From Adenanthera pavonina (lineage: Eukaryota; Streptophyta; Magnoliopsida; Fabales; Fabaceae), in the NCBI GenBank assembly GCA_026686845.1, contig JAIVEN010000001.1:32790001-32854000 (forward strand): a stretch of DNA of 64,000 bases. Reading direction: 5' to 3'. Under the pieces are notes generated by a model. That model worked only from the letters and a program-made list of their open reading frames with translations, was not told the origin of the DNA and searched no databases. Below, piece after piece: positions 46,016-58,587 of the stretch. Both the position numbers and the translations under genes were made by a program. Each line of letters starts with the position of its first letter. The stretch's first letter is position 1.

Positions 46016-47299
46016 AACAAGCCAAGAGGACTATATTAAACCAAAACTTCAAATAAGTACTTCATGGAGCAAATTACAACCAAACATTAAAAATGTTTGT
46101 ATACTCCATCATTTAGCATTTCAAAAGTTAAATAGAGAGTTTTAAAGTCCAACCACAAGAATTATTATCTTTTCCATCATAAACATATTATTGACAAACT
46201 TTCAAAGTTACATCTTTGAGCAATTTATTTATGTAGCAAATCAAATTCAAATCCTGCCAAATTTGATGTACTTAATATTTTTAGTCCAATGAAGCATATT
46301 ATAAAAATTTCATGACCCATTATCTTGCATTGTCAAGTTTTTCATGCCACCCAACTAGTATTCATACCAAACTCAAAATCACAAGCTTAAACTTTAAAAA
46401 TCCATCATTTAGGATCTACCCAATGTAATATGTGAATGCTAGATTGGAACTTAGGTAACTTGAAAACACAAAAGTGTTAGGTTTTAGATGGAGATACAAT
46501 AAAGATTTTGATTATTTCCAAAACACCTAGTGCTGAAAAAGATCATATAAAAGAAAATCAAGACAGTGGAAGAAGGTTGACCAAGTGAAGGATGGAGATC
46601 AAACCATGGAACTTATGCATATCTTATGTTTTTTCTGTCCTTATGTAGTTATAGAGATGGTTGAACTTTAAACTTATTTAATTTTAATATCTTCCATCTT
46701 GAGTGGGCATATATTTAAAGTATTGGTTGCAAGCTTAGTGTTTTTCAAACTTGTTTGCATACCAAAACCCTCTTATTTGACCAAGCTAAGGACGATGTTA
46801 TGATAACTACTTGGTTTTGAACTTGTTCTTGGCTTGAGTTAGGGGTGTGCATGGGTCGGGTTGGGTCGGTCTTCACCATCGGCCGTTGCCTGGCCCCATA
46901 ATACTCGAGCAAAACTAGGACTCGGGTGAGCCCGATTCCAAATATTTTTTTAAATATTAAAAAATAAAATAAAAAACTAATTTTACCTATTAACAAAAAA
47001 TATAATTATTTATGTAAAAATGGATTTCCTTGAAAAATAATGTTACAAAAAAAATTAATTTTTTAAAAAATTATGAATATTTATAACTATACATTATTTT
47101 TACATAATATTAAATTAAGAAATCAATTTAAAATTTTAAATAAAATTAAAACATCAAAATCTTAAAAGGTTTTTTATAGTAATCATATAATAAATGTATT
47201 ACATAAGATATATAAAGAAAAACATTTTATAAAAATCAATTCATATATACAAAATAATAGAGTTTTTGTTTAAAAAAAGCATATATATTACGGGCCAGG
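46016..47299. other. Non-coding DNA with a hAT-MITE-like remnant
   Basis: At 46840-46935, TAGGGGTGTGCATGGGTCGG followed by GGGTCGG and CTCGGGTGAGCCCG resembles the left part of a widespread hAT-type MITE. A GGGCCAGGTGGG block at 47291 may belong to the same element, but no right terminus is evident. I see no gene. Confidence 0.4.
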
Positions 47300-48085
47300 T
47301 GGGATAAACCATGGCTAGTCTGAAGTAATTAGATGATTGGACTTAATGGTTGTAAGGAAATGAATCTAAGTTTCCTTCTTTGAAGAATAGCATGATATAC
47401 AAGTATTTAGATAAGAAAAGAGTCATATCCAACATATCCAACTAGAACTAGGAAACTTGAGATTCAAGTATTCCCAATTAGCCTAGGAAACTATTTAGAT
47501 TAGGAGAACTAAAATTCCTAAAAATTTAAAATGAAAATTTAAAAAAATAAGAAAAATAATGCACTAGCTAACGCGTGTATGCCAACACATTAATAAATCA
47601 TATACTTAGCATATGCTTACTTACAACAAGGCTTAATAATAATAATAATCAACTCCAAATCATGCCTAACACATAGAAGGCTTCTAAACATGTGACTTTT
47701 TAATGATGCATATGAATTTTAATTAGTCATATGTTAGGCCACATGGTTTTTTTAATCTATCTCTTCTATTTACACTCCATATGGATCTCAGACTTGGGAT
47801 TTTTCTTCTTGGGCCTCTAAAAACATGATCACTCTACTCAGACCACAAGAAGACACTTTTCCCTCCAAATGAACAGGCTTCCTCTCATGCAGCTCACAAA
47901 TCAAGCCTTGTAGTGTTTCCATCATAGCTTTTGTCTTTGCTCTAATCATGGGACCTCTAATGCCCTAAAGAAGATTTTTAGGATTATTGGACTTCCACTC
48001 TTGAGAACACTGAGAGGCTCCATGATCTCCATCACAATGTTATTACATATTTCTGCCTTGTCTATCTACCAAAACCCCTCAAAAA
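47300..48085 (-). mobile_element. gypsy pol end plus LTR, fragment (copy 3, diverged)
   Basis: On the minus strand, about 48000-47840 encodes a pol tail with GPMIRAKTKAMMETLQGLI and a stop after EAQEEKSQV. This is followed by LTR-like non-coding sequence with CATATG and CACATG motifs and ATTAGGAGACTT-like words as in the other two copies. It is shorter and more diverged. Boundaries are approximate. Confidence 0.55.
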
Positions 48086-49831
48086 ATTCAAAGCTCTAGC
48101 TCTAAGGTTCTCAAATCTTCACCAAACTCAAAATATGAACCAATTAAAGTGTAAAGAGTAGAGAGAGAAGCAAGAATATCACATTTTCTCATAATTTTGA
48201 CCAAGAATTTACTAGAAAATGACTTTGGGAACCTCAGCCTTTGCCCTTATTCATTCTCCTTCAAACCCCAAGTCAAAAACCCTAATTTTTGAGTTGTTTC
48301 AAGCTATTTTTAAACAATTTTTGCATTGCCTGTTGCAGCCAAGAATTCCACAACCACAACCACGATGTTCACTTTAACATCTTTTAAGGAACAACTTTAA
48401 AAATTCATAATTTATTCTCTAGACCTCCAAAAATTATGAATTTTATCAAATGTTGAGATGTTTACTTTTTAATACAAAAAATCCCACTCCAAAATAATAT
48501 TATTTGATCTCTTAAACATGCCAATTTCCAAAGTTTTTAAGTTTTCAAAAGAAAAATATTATATCATGATTTTTGTGACCAACACCCAAATAAACCATTT
48601 CAAAACCCAACCAAATCATTTCTAACAAGATTTAATATATGAGAGATTATTAAAATTTACTCAACCATATATCACAACATTTTTAATTAAATTTTAACTC
48701 CTTAAATTCCAAGATTTCCTTTATAAATAAATTCCGAATCTACTTGATTTTGCAAAAGGTTCTGAAAAATTTTTAATCCATATACTAACACTTGATTAAC
48801 CTTTAATCAATATTTTACATAATAAATGTCAATGGAATAAGTACACTAAAACTAATGTATGAAGGTTAGTGAAATCTTTGATCCCTAGCAATTTGGTAAT
48901 CTAGTATTTTGGTAATTGTTATGTTTAAATTGCTCAAAAGCTTGACTAGAGTGATCCAATACGTCTGCATTCTTTGTGGGTTCCACCACTTAATGCTTGT
49001 TATTTTGGGAAATTGTTATTTGATTAGCATACTACAGTTTGACTTTATCCTCTTAGTATAGGATTTAGCTTAATTCTTGATTTAGCATGTTCATTTAGAA
49101 AAATTACTTAAGATACCTCCTTAGTTCAATAATCAAGTAGGTAGCCAAGATAAAGACCTCTAAACCCAAACACACTAATAAGACCTTGACTAAGATGAAT
49201 GAACATACCAAAATAAAAGTTAATTGGACCAACAAGACCTTGGCAAATTATGCCTGATTACTCAAGTTACCAATGTGATAAATGAAGCACAAGAATTCTA
49301 ACACATTTCATACATTAACCAACACACACTTTGAGATAGAATCCATAGGATAATAGATAAATATTTGCAGCATTTATTAAGCATAAAATTCTGTCCAAAC
49401 AACCACCAATCTAGCAAGTGACCATAAAGATTTCAACTGAAATCATAAACAATTCCTAGCAAAATCATAGCTAAACCTAGTTACAATTCTACTAGAAGAT
49501 TGCAATAGAGAAAAGTGAAACAAGTGAAAGGAGTGAAGAGATTATCCAAATCCCATGTGATGTTGATCATGAGCTCCAATCCTCCTCCATTGCTTCAATC
49601 CATGGCTAGCCACTTGGAAATCTCAACAATCCATGGAGGAAAGTGTGGGAAAATGTAATAAAATGGAAGAAAAAGGAAGAGAAGAGAGGGGAATATAGAA
49701 GATGGAGAAGAGAGAAGTCAAGTGAGAGATAGAATGAGACTTAAATTAATTAGAGAGAAGAAGTGAAAGTGTGAAATTGGATGGAAAATATGTGAGAATG
49801 AGGGAAGAGAAAGGAGTGAGAGGTTTGCTGG
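48086..49831. other. Non-coding, probably retrotransposon-derived DNA
   Basis: The stretch 49130-49700 (GACCTTGACTAAGATGAATG, GACCTTGGCAAATTATGCC, repeated mentions of CACTTGG and CCATGG) has the character of an Athila/Tat-type LTR on the minus strand, but no ends were found. No ORF of note. Confidence 0.35.
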
Positions 49832-51331
49832 TGTAACTAGATTGTCCAAAAGGGAGGTGAATGAATTGGGCTTCTTGAAGTTTTTTGCAAAAGTGGAAAT
49901 TAATAGAATAGTACAAAAATACAAAAACCAAAGCAATAACTGCAATGCAAATAGAGAAGGGATAAGACAAAATGACTCAATGATTTATCCCTTCCACTTG
50001 GCTTACATCTAGTTCGTAAGTTATCACTTGAAATTTATCCACTATCTTTGCAAAATTTAGCTGAGTTCTTGCAAAATCACAATACAACTACCAAGCTCTT
50101 ACTTAAGTTGGATTTCACTATCCCACACCCTTACAAGATATGTTTACAACTCCCTTAGTATTTTCCCTCCCTATGACACTTCTACCCAGAAATAGAAAAG
50201 AATATTACAAGTGAACATCTCCCATAAAAGAGTAGATTTAAACAATGAAGTTCTAAATAGTCACTCTAGCAAAGGTAGATCGAGCTTTGAATGCTTATAA
50301 GACAAGAGAATTAAAGATTCAATAAAATTTTAGTACTTTCTCACTTAATAATCCTACCCACAATCTTAAATGAGATCTTATTTATAAAGTTAGGGCAAAT
50401 CTATCCATTAGAGATGATTACTAGCTGTTACTCTGCAAAATATAATATTTACCTACAATATTAAATGCATATACTAGAGCTTATATGAATAAGCATGGTA
50501 GGATGTATATTGCAGATGATCATTAGACACCTCTCTCTCATTGGACCAACTTTGTACAGAATGACATAGGACTTGTATGAACATCGACCATAATATCAAA
50601 GTTCTAGATGTTAGCTCAAGCACGATGTGAGAATAAGACACTTCAATTGTACATATAAGATGCAAGTTCTTGGAAACTTAGAAGTTCACAAGAATGAAAA
50701 TATGAATAACCATATGGAATGTTACTCCTAACACCTTAAAATGAACAAGCTAAGGGTTTTGTATGTATAAGAAGTTTGATATAGAAACAAGATAAAAACT
50801 CAAATTACACATTGTATGTATTTCCTTGATTGGATGTGCGTACATCGAAGCAACACAGAAGATGACCATCTTGTTTTAGGTTCTTATACGTATAAGAGGG
50901 GTACAATGTATGAACAAGCAAGCAAATAGAAGGCACAACATTGTGTAGCCCATGATATACAAATAAACACTGAGCCTTGTATGAATAAGATGAAAACTAT
51001 AGAAAAGAACAACTCAAGGCTAAGTCATTATACGTATTTCTCCCATGGCTTGCACGTACAAGATAGTTTTGGCAAGAAAATGAGATTGAAAAATCAAGAG
51101 CTGACTACCAAAACTTTGAAAACATGCTAGATTAAGCTTGATGGTAAGAAAAGTAAGGTCAAAGCATTACTACCTCTATACCTAAGTAAAAGACAAAATA
51201 AACCTAAGAATTAGGCCTTCAACAGTTGAGCTCATTCATTTACTTGGTCAATAGCATACTTTGCACCCTTGATATGATCATTTTAGCTCTAGGTATTTTT
51301 TGGAATCATCAAAGCTTCATTTTATCCCACA
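49832..51331 (-). mobile_element. Diverged second copy of the minus-strand LTR at 28737
   Basis: On the minus strand the start block TGTGGGATAAAATGAAG is followed by TTTGATGATTCCAAAAA, and the end block is ATTCACCTCCCTTTTGGAC then GTTACA. Between them the order of blocks is that of the 28737-30423 LTR, including the CCACTTGGCTTACATCTAGT segment near 49993. Motifs such as CTTATACGTATAAG (50885) and TTGTATGAATAAG (50977) occupy the place of its GTTATGCGGATAAC array. Boundaries are approximate. Confidence 0.6.
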
Positions 51332-51596
51332 AGGCTTAGTCTAGAAAAGCCAATCACAAGCAAGAAAAATAATAAAAATAAAATCTAAAAACCTAAAATA
51401 AAAATCACAAAACCAAAAATAAAAGAGAAAAGTGACATAATATTATATCTTTTTGCAAATTGTAATACATCAACCAATTCTAAGCTTGTTTTCTTGCAAA
51501 ATACAGGTAATTATTTTTATTCTCTTTACAAAAATTTTAATAGGAAAGAAAACTTATTGACATGTATTTGTACCTATAACTATGTGGATTTTAATT
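51332..51596. other. Short non-coding gap
   Basis: AT-rich sequence with CAAAAATAAAA-type words; nothing recognised. Confidence 0.4.
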
Positions 51597-53430
51597 TGTT
51601 AGGTTTAATATAATATAAGTTTTGATGATGACAAATGTAAAGTAATAAGGAACAAATGCATCATACTTATCTAACATGTCTATTATTCCTAAAAGAAGTA
51701 AAATATTCATTAGCATATAATTAATTGTGTTTATAATGCATATATCATCCTATGTATATATATCCACTATGCTCTCATATTGTATAATACAAGTTGGATA
51801 TATAAATTGGATTAACTACTTGGTTTGTAAGTGTAATATATTAAATGTAGGATTGTCCAAGAAGAAAGAGTCAGCATTGGAATAAAGAAAGGGAAATCAA
51901 CATCATGTCTCACTCAAAGAAGAAGAAGAGAAATAATGCTTTAAGTATTGAAGATTAGAAGGGAGCATGCCAAGAATGGAATGATCAAGTGAAAGTGGAA
52001 CTTAATCTTTGAACACTTAACTATTAGGTATATTTTGTTTTCACTTAAGTCTTGAAGTGTTTTTAATCTTTGAAATTTACTTAATCTTGTTATTATATAT
52101 TTTAAACGTGTTAGATTAAGTAAATCTGATGTTAACAAGTGTTTGAATTAAGAAATATTAGCTAACAGATAAATTTTGTTATTGACTCATATTTATTTTG
52201 CGCAAAATTTGAACATTGCTTAGTGAAATTCAAAGTTACAGAGTTTTTATTTCTAATAGATGAATTTCGGTTCTAAAATTTGAATTGTAAGCTAAGCACG
52301 GTCAGTGAAATTGTGCAAAATTCACATGAAGTTTGATCAAAATTCGAATGTTGGTGAAGACCAAAGTGAGTTCAATGTCACTATCTTTGACAAATGAATT
52401 TTGGACTTAAAAGTACGAATTTCAAAATGAGAATTTGTGAGTCTTGTTAGAGTATGTCTCTAACAGACGAACTTTGTAATTCAAAATTTGAACTTTGTAA
52501 AGAAAAACTTTTGTACCATGTTGAATATGCCTCTGATAGACGAATTTTAGCTTCTGAAATTCAAATTTTGAAAGTATTGTGAAAACTTAAGAGAACTGTT
52601 TAAAATCTTCAAATGCACTTCCAATATGAAAATTCACATGAACTAACTTGGGATATCTTTTGCAAGCTTGAAATTTGAATGTCACTTTGTAACAGACGAA
52701 TTTCAATATTTAATGTTAAACACATAATTATACTAACTTTGCGAAATTCGTTTGTTGAGCCTCAAAATTTAAATTTTGGTATATCAAACGCATTTAATGC
52801 TGTTTGTTAACGGCTCTTTTTGCCGAGTAATGACTAGAACTTGTGTCTAACAAATTAAATAGTTAAGCCATAAATCTATAAATAGAACCTCATTTGAATT
52901 TATGGGTAACAAATTTAACTAAGTTTATGCGAAAATGCTGCTTTAACACATAAAATCTTTTTGTATCAACATTCATAGTTAAACACATCTCATTAGAGCA
53001 AGTTTTCAATGTACCATCTACTCTAAAAAAGAGTTTCAATTTTGTATTCATTCATTTCTACTATTTTTTAGGTAGAATTTTAGTGTGAGCATAACATTAA
53101 GGGAAATACACATCTTGTAAGGGTATAGGAAGAGTGACTTCACAAGTACCTACTGAAACTTGTGGGATGTACTGAAACTTTACAAGTGCTTGGATTAAAT
53201 TTATGGAATATAGTGAAAATCTCAAATGGTAGTTTGGAGACTAGACATAAGCCTAGTGGTTTAGGCCAAATCAATATAAATTCTTGTGTCTGATTCTTTA
53301 TCTTCTCATTTCATATATATCTTTCAATATACTTCGTTTATTTCTATTTTATTGTATCTCCTAGTGAAATTGAGTTGTTCATAAAAAATGATGAAAATTT
53401 TATATCACCCAATTTATTTGCTCTCTTGGA
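51597..53430 (+). mobile_element. LTR-like unit, plus strand, with a repeated GACGAATTT word
   Basis: It begins TGTTAGGTTTAATATAATAT followed by GTTTTGATGATGACAAATG, a typical start of plant copia LTRs. Near 53240-53300 it has GACTAGACATAAGCCTAGTG and AAATTCTTGTGTCTGATTC, which match the transcript-start/U5 region of such LTRs. The body (52140-52700) carries repeated AACAGACGAATTT / AAATTTGAA words. No pol sequence is adjacent, so it could be a solo LTR. The right end is only approximate. Confidence 0.5.
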
Positions 53431-53584
53431 TGACCAGCCAAATCTTACATAATCCTATTGTAGGATATATAGACCTAAAAAAAGATTCTTGGTCAAGTCA
53501 TCCTTTTCTAAATAAATATTCTCATATTTTATTAATTACTTTTCTCTTTAATTTCCATTTGAATGTGTTTGATAAGATTAATTA

Positions 53585-53870
53585 AAATAATTTGAAGGCC
53601 AACCCAATTTAGCGCAATTTACTTTTATGAACGAGTGTTATAGGGTATGTGACACCTTCCTCGTAATAGAATTGACTCTCAAACCTATCTTTATGTTCAT
53701 ATTCCGTCCTTTTCATTATTAAAAGGTTTTTTAAAATTTTCCTTTTAAAATTTTGCTTGCAGCTCCATTTAAATTGATTTTCATTTCAAAAATATATAAA
53801 TTGTTTCCTCACTTTTTTTTAGTTCAATTTGTGTCGCAATATGTGTGTGATAAAGATAGGGCATCAAGCA
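53585..53870 (+). repeat. Dispersed-repeat remnant
   Basis: The stretch GAACGAGTGTTATAGGGTATG, GACACCTTCCTCGTAATAGA, then ATTGACTCTCAAACC is typical of a repeat common in dicot genomes near LTR retrotransposons. No termini are visible. Confidence 0.35.
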
Positions 53871-54405
53871 AACCACCAAAACCTTGCACTAGCCTTCTAA
53901 TTAACACTCGTAACTCAAAATCATAGTCTAAGGTTGTATTTTTGTCACCCCCACAAAGATTGTACAGACTCCACAAACCCTAAACTAAAACTCCCTTCAA
54001 ATCACAAAACCACTCAATAGAACTAGAGAAATATAAGGTGGATAGTAACTTTGATTCATTACTTTAAAGATTTGAGCTTGGAATTAGTGTGTTTTGGCCC
54101 TTAAGGCACCCCATAAGTCATTTCTCCTCTTCTCCAATGAAAACTGGGTTTGGCATTAAAAACTGGGTATTTATCTGAGAGACAGATCACGATTATTAAC
54201 CATCTTTAGTGGGCAATCAATTGTCGTTCCAGAAACTTGTGAAAATTTGAAATTTTGGCATAAAATAAAAATTAAAAACACATTTAGATTTTAAAAAAAA
54301 GTGCTAAAATAAAAATTAAAAACACATTCACAATGTTGGATAGATCTACTTCAAAAAAGGAAAGTACTAAGGATGATATTGTTAAATTACTTATGTGGTA
54401 GCGAA

Positions 54406-55433
54406 CTATGGGTTCATAGATATACCCAAATCCGCACCCAAATCCAAGATTTGTTTCAAAACAAGGTGTCGTGCTCTATTAATATTCATGAAACACAAAT
54501 ACAAATGTTCCTCCAATTCATCTAGTTGGTCGCTGAAACTGCACTGGCTTTTCTTCATGAGCCGAGCCACTTCACCATTGGCTTGGAATGGCTCTTCTTT
54601 CCTCTCAACCCAAAACTTAATGTTCGTCTTCATGTGCTCCATCTCATCATTCACACGAGCTACAAGTCCACTTATCGTCTCCAAATCCTTGCTCAATATA
54701 TAAGTCCCTTTCGCAGCCGCATCAAGCTGAGTCGCCACTCTAGCCAGCTTCCTTTTTGAAGCCATGTTCGTTGAAGCCATAATGAATCCAGGTATAGCCA
54801 CAAGCAACGTCAACCCATGAGCCAAAATAAGCACAATCAATGAACTTGTTATTGTCACAAGCAAGAAAGCCGAGCCATGCCTTAACCTAGTTATTGATTT
54901 CAACTTAGCTCGCACCTTGTTGCGCCTCGACTCAAGCCGTTTTAGCAAGTCACAGCATTGGGACTGGGTTGCCCGAACCGGACCCGAAGATGGCTCGGAT
55001 GAGGGAAATGGGTTTAAAGAGTTGGAGAACTTGGTTAAATGGGTGATTATTGTGGAAAAATTGATGGGTGGAGATTGAAGAATGGTGTTAAGGGTTTGAT
55101 ACTTGACACGTACATGATTAATGTCTTTTAAAATAAGGCTACAGAGTAGAGAAGCATCAGCGGTTTGGGCAAAATAGTTTGAAAGGAGGGAATGAACTTT
55201 GGCCGGTTGACGGATCCTGGATAAGACCCGAGTGATGGTAGGTTGGTCCGGATCCAAGAGATGCTCCACAAATAGACGGTAAGAGGGGAGCCGAGCCGCT
55301 GTGGTGGATTCTCCATTGGAATGGGCAATGACACGTGTCCAGAAATCCATGTATGATTCTGTACGGAAGGCGTTAGCATATTCCTCACGTACATCCACAC
55401 CTATTTGGTGGTTTGGGGAGTAGAGACCGTAAA
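54406..55433 (-). CDS. UPF0496 (DUF677) family protein, main exon
   Basis: This intact 342-codon exon encodes a UPF0496 protein, a plant family of membrane-associated proteins of unclear function. I see REEYANAFRTESYMDFW near the start, a long helical region, then a hydrophobic hairpin SAFLLVTITSSLIVLILAHG-LTLLVAIPGF (about residues 188-220 of the exon) preceded by a basic stretch (RRNKVRAKLKS), and a C-terminal helical part ending DLGISMNP. There is no in-frame ATG before the conserved EEYANAF block, so the exon must be joined to an upstream exon. A good acceptor (TTTTTAAAACAG) sits at its edge, and the exon begins with the last two bases of a codon (phase 1). The stop codon is TAG at 54406-54408. 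Probably functional. Confidence 0.88.
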
Positions 55434-58400
55434 CTGTTTTAAAAAAAAACAATATAATTACATAGATTATTTCGCATATTTCCTAGAAATTTAAATTTTC
55501 ATGGAGGACATAAATGATTTGTTTGTTTCATTTTTTTAATTTAAATTATTTCTAAATATGTTTTAATATAAAAGACATAAATATCGATCCATTTTATTTC
55601 ATAATATATATAGCACTATTTATTTTAGCAACATGGTAAAAATAAAGAATATAAAAATTAATTAATGATAGTGCATAGTATAACCTAGAAATAAAACTCA
55701 AACATATGATTTTTAACGTTGGGGTTGTAGAATGCGGAGTGTCCACTACAATGTACGTAGGAAAGTAGGAAAGCGTGCGAGAGGCTTACTAGCAAATGGG
55801 TGAGATGAGGGAAATTTACCACAATACTACATATAAAATAATTTTTTCTCCATATACTATAAGTAAAAAACATTTTCTCAAAATACTATAAGTGATCTTA
55901 ATTGGCTCTAGAGAAACAGATTTGTATTTTTTTAAAAGCATGAGCAAAAATCGATTTTCAGCAAACCAATATGTGTATTGTCCAGTTGGTAAAAAAAATT
56001 AACAAAAATTGTTGCAATAATCATGTAATAATGAATAATGATTGGATTATAGATATAATAATTAAGTAATGATTGAAAATAAATACTTCTTCCAGTCCAC
56101 ATTATAAGATATTTTATATCAATTACACACATATTAAGAAAATTATTTTCTCACCTGAAATCAATGCAAAAAGTACCAACATTTCCTATTTTATCCTTAT
56201 TAAATACTCTATTCTATTATCATTTTAGAGTTATAAATGAGGGGTAGGGAATAATTATAGACAGGGGTAAAATGGGAAAAATATTCAATATCTTATATTT
56301 TGGATCAGAAACTTGTCATACAAAATGCTCTATAATATGGACCAGAGCGAGTAATTGTGTAAAAATTAATCCAATTTCATAATTATGGAATAATGATAAA
56401 AATAGATGATTAAGTAATGATTAAAAAATCATGTTTTAGTAAAAAATGAACAAATATTATTAAAATTAATAATTTTTAATTAAATACTAAAAATATTAAT
56501 AAGTTGAGGAAAAATTTTTTATTAATTAATAATTGACTATATTAATTGATAATAAACAAACAAATAATAATTAATAGTAAGCAATTAACATTAGAATTGT
56601 TTACAATAATTACAAATAAAGTTTTTCTTTCACAAGATAAAATTGTGGAGATCCTATGCATAATGACTTAATGTGTTACATCTTAGTCTCCTTCTAATAC
56701 GATATGGTCATTTTTTTCTTATCAGCGCCTTATGTTGAGATTTAGGTGACTCTGTGAGATATGCAGCTAGTGGAGTATTCAAACCGAAATACAATACATG
56801 GAATTATTTTAGCTTCTAAAAATATATATATATAACTAAAGATTATTTTTTTCAAAAAAAATTTGAAGATCTCAGTTTTTGGAAAACCAAGATCTTAAAA
56901 AAAAAACTCTTTTTTTTTTAATTTTGAACTACATAGTATGCAACGTGGCAGTGTTGCGTCTTGTCACACTGGGCTGAAGTCTCTCCTGAGGCTTTCGGGT
57001 TCTTTAGTCAATAATGGAATGCTTTGCGTACGAAACTCCCTCCCTATGTTCCTTTCCCATTCTCATAAAAAATTAAAAACAAAATTAATTAAAGATCTCT
57101 ATTGCTACGAGACATACTCCCTGCCCTTGTTGCTGCGTCTAGTCATTAAAAAGAAAAAATTAATTAAAGATCTTTGGTTTCTCCCAAAGCAAGATCTTTC
57201 GATTCTTTTTTTAACAGAAGGTGTAACACTGCATCTTATCATTTATTTTTTAAAGTGAAATGAAGTTTAAAAAATAAAGTTTTTAAAAAAGTGTGAATTA
57301 AAAAAAAATTTAGCATGGTAGAAATTTAAAATAAAAGACATAGTTAACTATATATTTCATCCGATTCTAACTAAGAGATGTTTTTTGAAAGCATTATTTG
57401 GAGCCAAATATAAGATAATTTATAATATTATCTAATGCATTAATTATTGTTAGACGAGATACTATAACTTGTAGTACACCAGTAAATAATTTTTAACTTA
57501 TTTATCAACCAAGATCTATAACTTATAGTATTCTAGGAAATTGTTTTTTTAGTTGATGTATTTGGGTGAAAAAGCCGTGAGATGATTCACATTGGGGGGT
57601 TAGGTTTTGGGGGTTCAAGGAGTTAAGCATATTTTTGGAAACAAATTATAGAGTTAAGGGTAATTTTAAAAAATATTATAAAACACTAAGAAAGTAGAAC
57701 TTCCTAAGTTTTATTTTTGAATTAAATTTTTCTTGAATTGAATCCAACTTCCCGAGAATTTATATTTTTTAATCAAATGACAACGGTTGTTCTACTTTAA
57801 GCATCAGAATTTTTATTTTTTAATCAAATACTGCAATTTTTTCATTCTTTTGGACATTATCAAATGAAATGGTTATAAGAAAAGTCATGTGAGTCTTTGG
57901 AGATGTCACTCTAATTTTTTTTCTCTTATACAATGAATAGGGTTTTGTTTTTGAGCCGACACTAATAGTGTTGGACAGATGAAAAAAGATTTGAGAGAAT
58001 TTTTTAAAAAAGTAAAACAATCAAATCAAAACAAAATTAAAGGACCAAAATGGAATCTATTATAACATTTAAGAATTGTATTAGATAAAAACAAATTGAG
58101 AGTTAAAAATAAAATCTGAATAAACTTTAATGCATGAAATTGCAACTAAATGGAATTTTTCATAAAAAAGTAAATTGAATTAAAAATATTAAAATATAAA
58201 AATATAAAAATTATAAGAAATCATAAATATATATTAACAAAAAAAGATAATCGTATGTATACCAAGTAATCATAATTCAAGAATTCATATTAATGGACAT
58301 GGTTTCATTTTTATTTTTTAATATCCATCTATGGTATACCCAAAAACCTTGTTCACATTTCCAATTAAGGAATAATTGTGTATGTCTATTGTTCAAGACA

Positions 58401-58537
58401 ACATTAGTTAATAATTTTAATTAAATTAATAAAGAGATCTACCTTGTAGTGGCAATCTTTAATTATTACCATATATCAGCTAAATATTCCAATAAAAATC
58501 ATACATAACTTTGAGGAAGAAAAAAATAATACACATA
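55434..58537 (-). other. Presumed first intron of the UPF0496 gene
   Basis: About 3.1 kb of AT-rich non-coding sequence lies between the main exon and the candidate first exon. It holds a Stowaway-type MITE at 56086. A segment at 56938-57258 has an open frame on the plus strand without a recognisable domain, and a direct repeat AAAATTAATTAAAGATCT occurs at 57081 and 57157. The intron assignment depends on the first exon being correct. Confidence 0.4.
56086..56351. mobile_element. Stowaway-type MITE in the presumed intron
   Basis: The ends are CTTCTTCCAGTCCACATTAT and the complement of ATAATATGGACCAGAGCGAG, with TA on both sides (56084-56085 and 56352-56353). The right half (ATATTCAATATCTTATATTT) matches the partial element at 24640-24711, so both are one family. 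266 bp, non-coding. Confidence 0.85.
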
Positions 58538-58587
58538 CCGGAAAATGAAAGCACCTTTTTCATCCTCCCAAAAAGTTTCTTCCTCAT
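58538..58587 (-). CDS. Candidate first exon of the UPF0496 gene
   Basis: On the minus strand an ATG at 58587 opens MRKKLFGRMKRCFHFP, a basic start, followed by CCG|GTATGTGT, which contains two overlapping GT donors. The stronger donor (GTATGT) leaves phase 0 and does not fit the phase-1 main exon. The second (GTGTAT) leaves phase 1 and gives ...HFPVF-YGLYSPN, in frame. Alternatively the exon is read in another frame (EEETFWEDEKVLSFS), which fits the strong donor but has no ATG and would need a further exon upstream. An acceptor-like GCAG lies at about 58619-58622, suggesting a leader intron. Position and basic character are suggestive only. Confidence 0.35.

Noticed and set aside
56938..57258. 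106-codon plus-strand open frame in the presumed UPF0496 intron
   Set aside because: No domain recognised; lies in intron-like AT-rich DNA with direct repeats.
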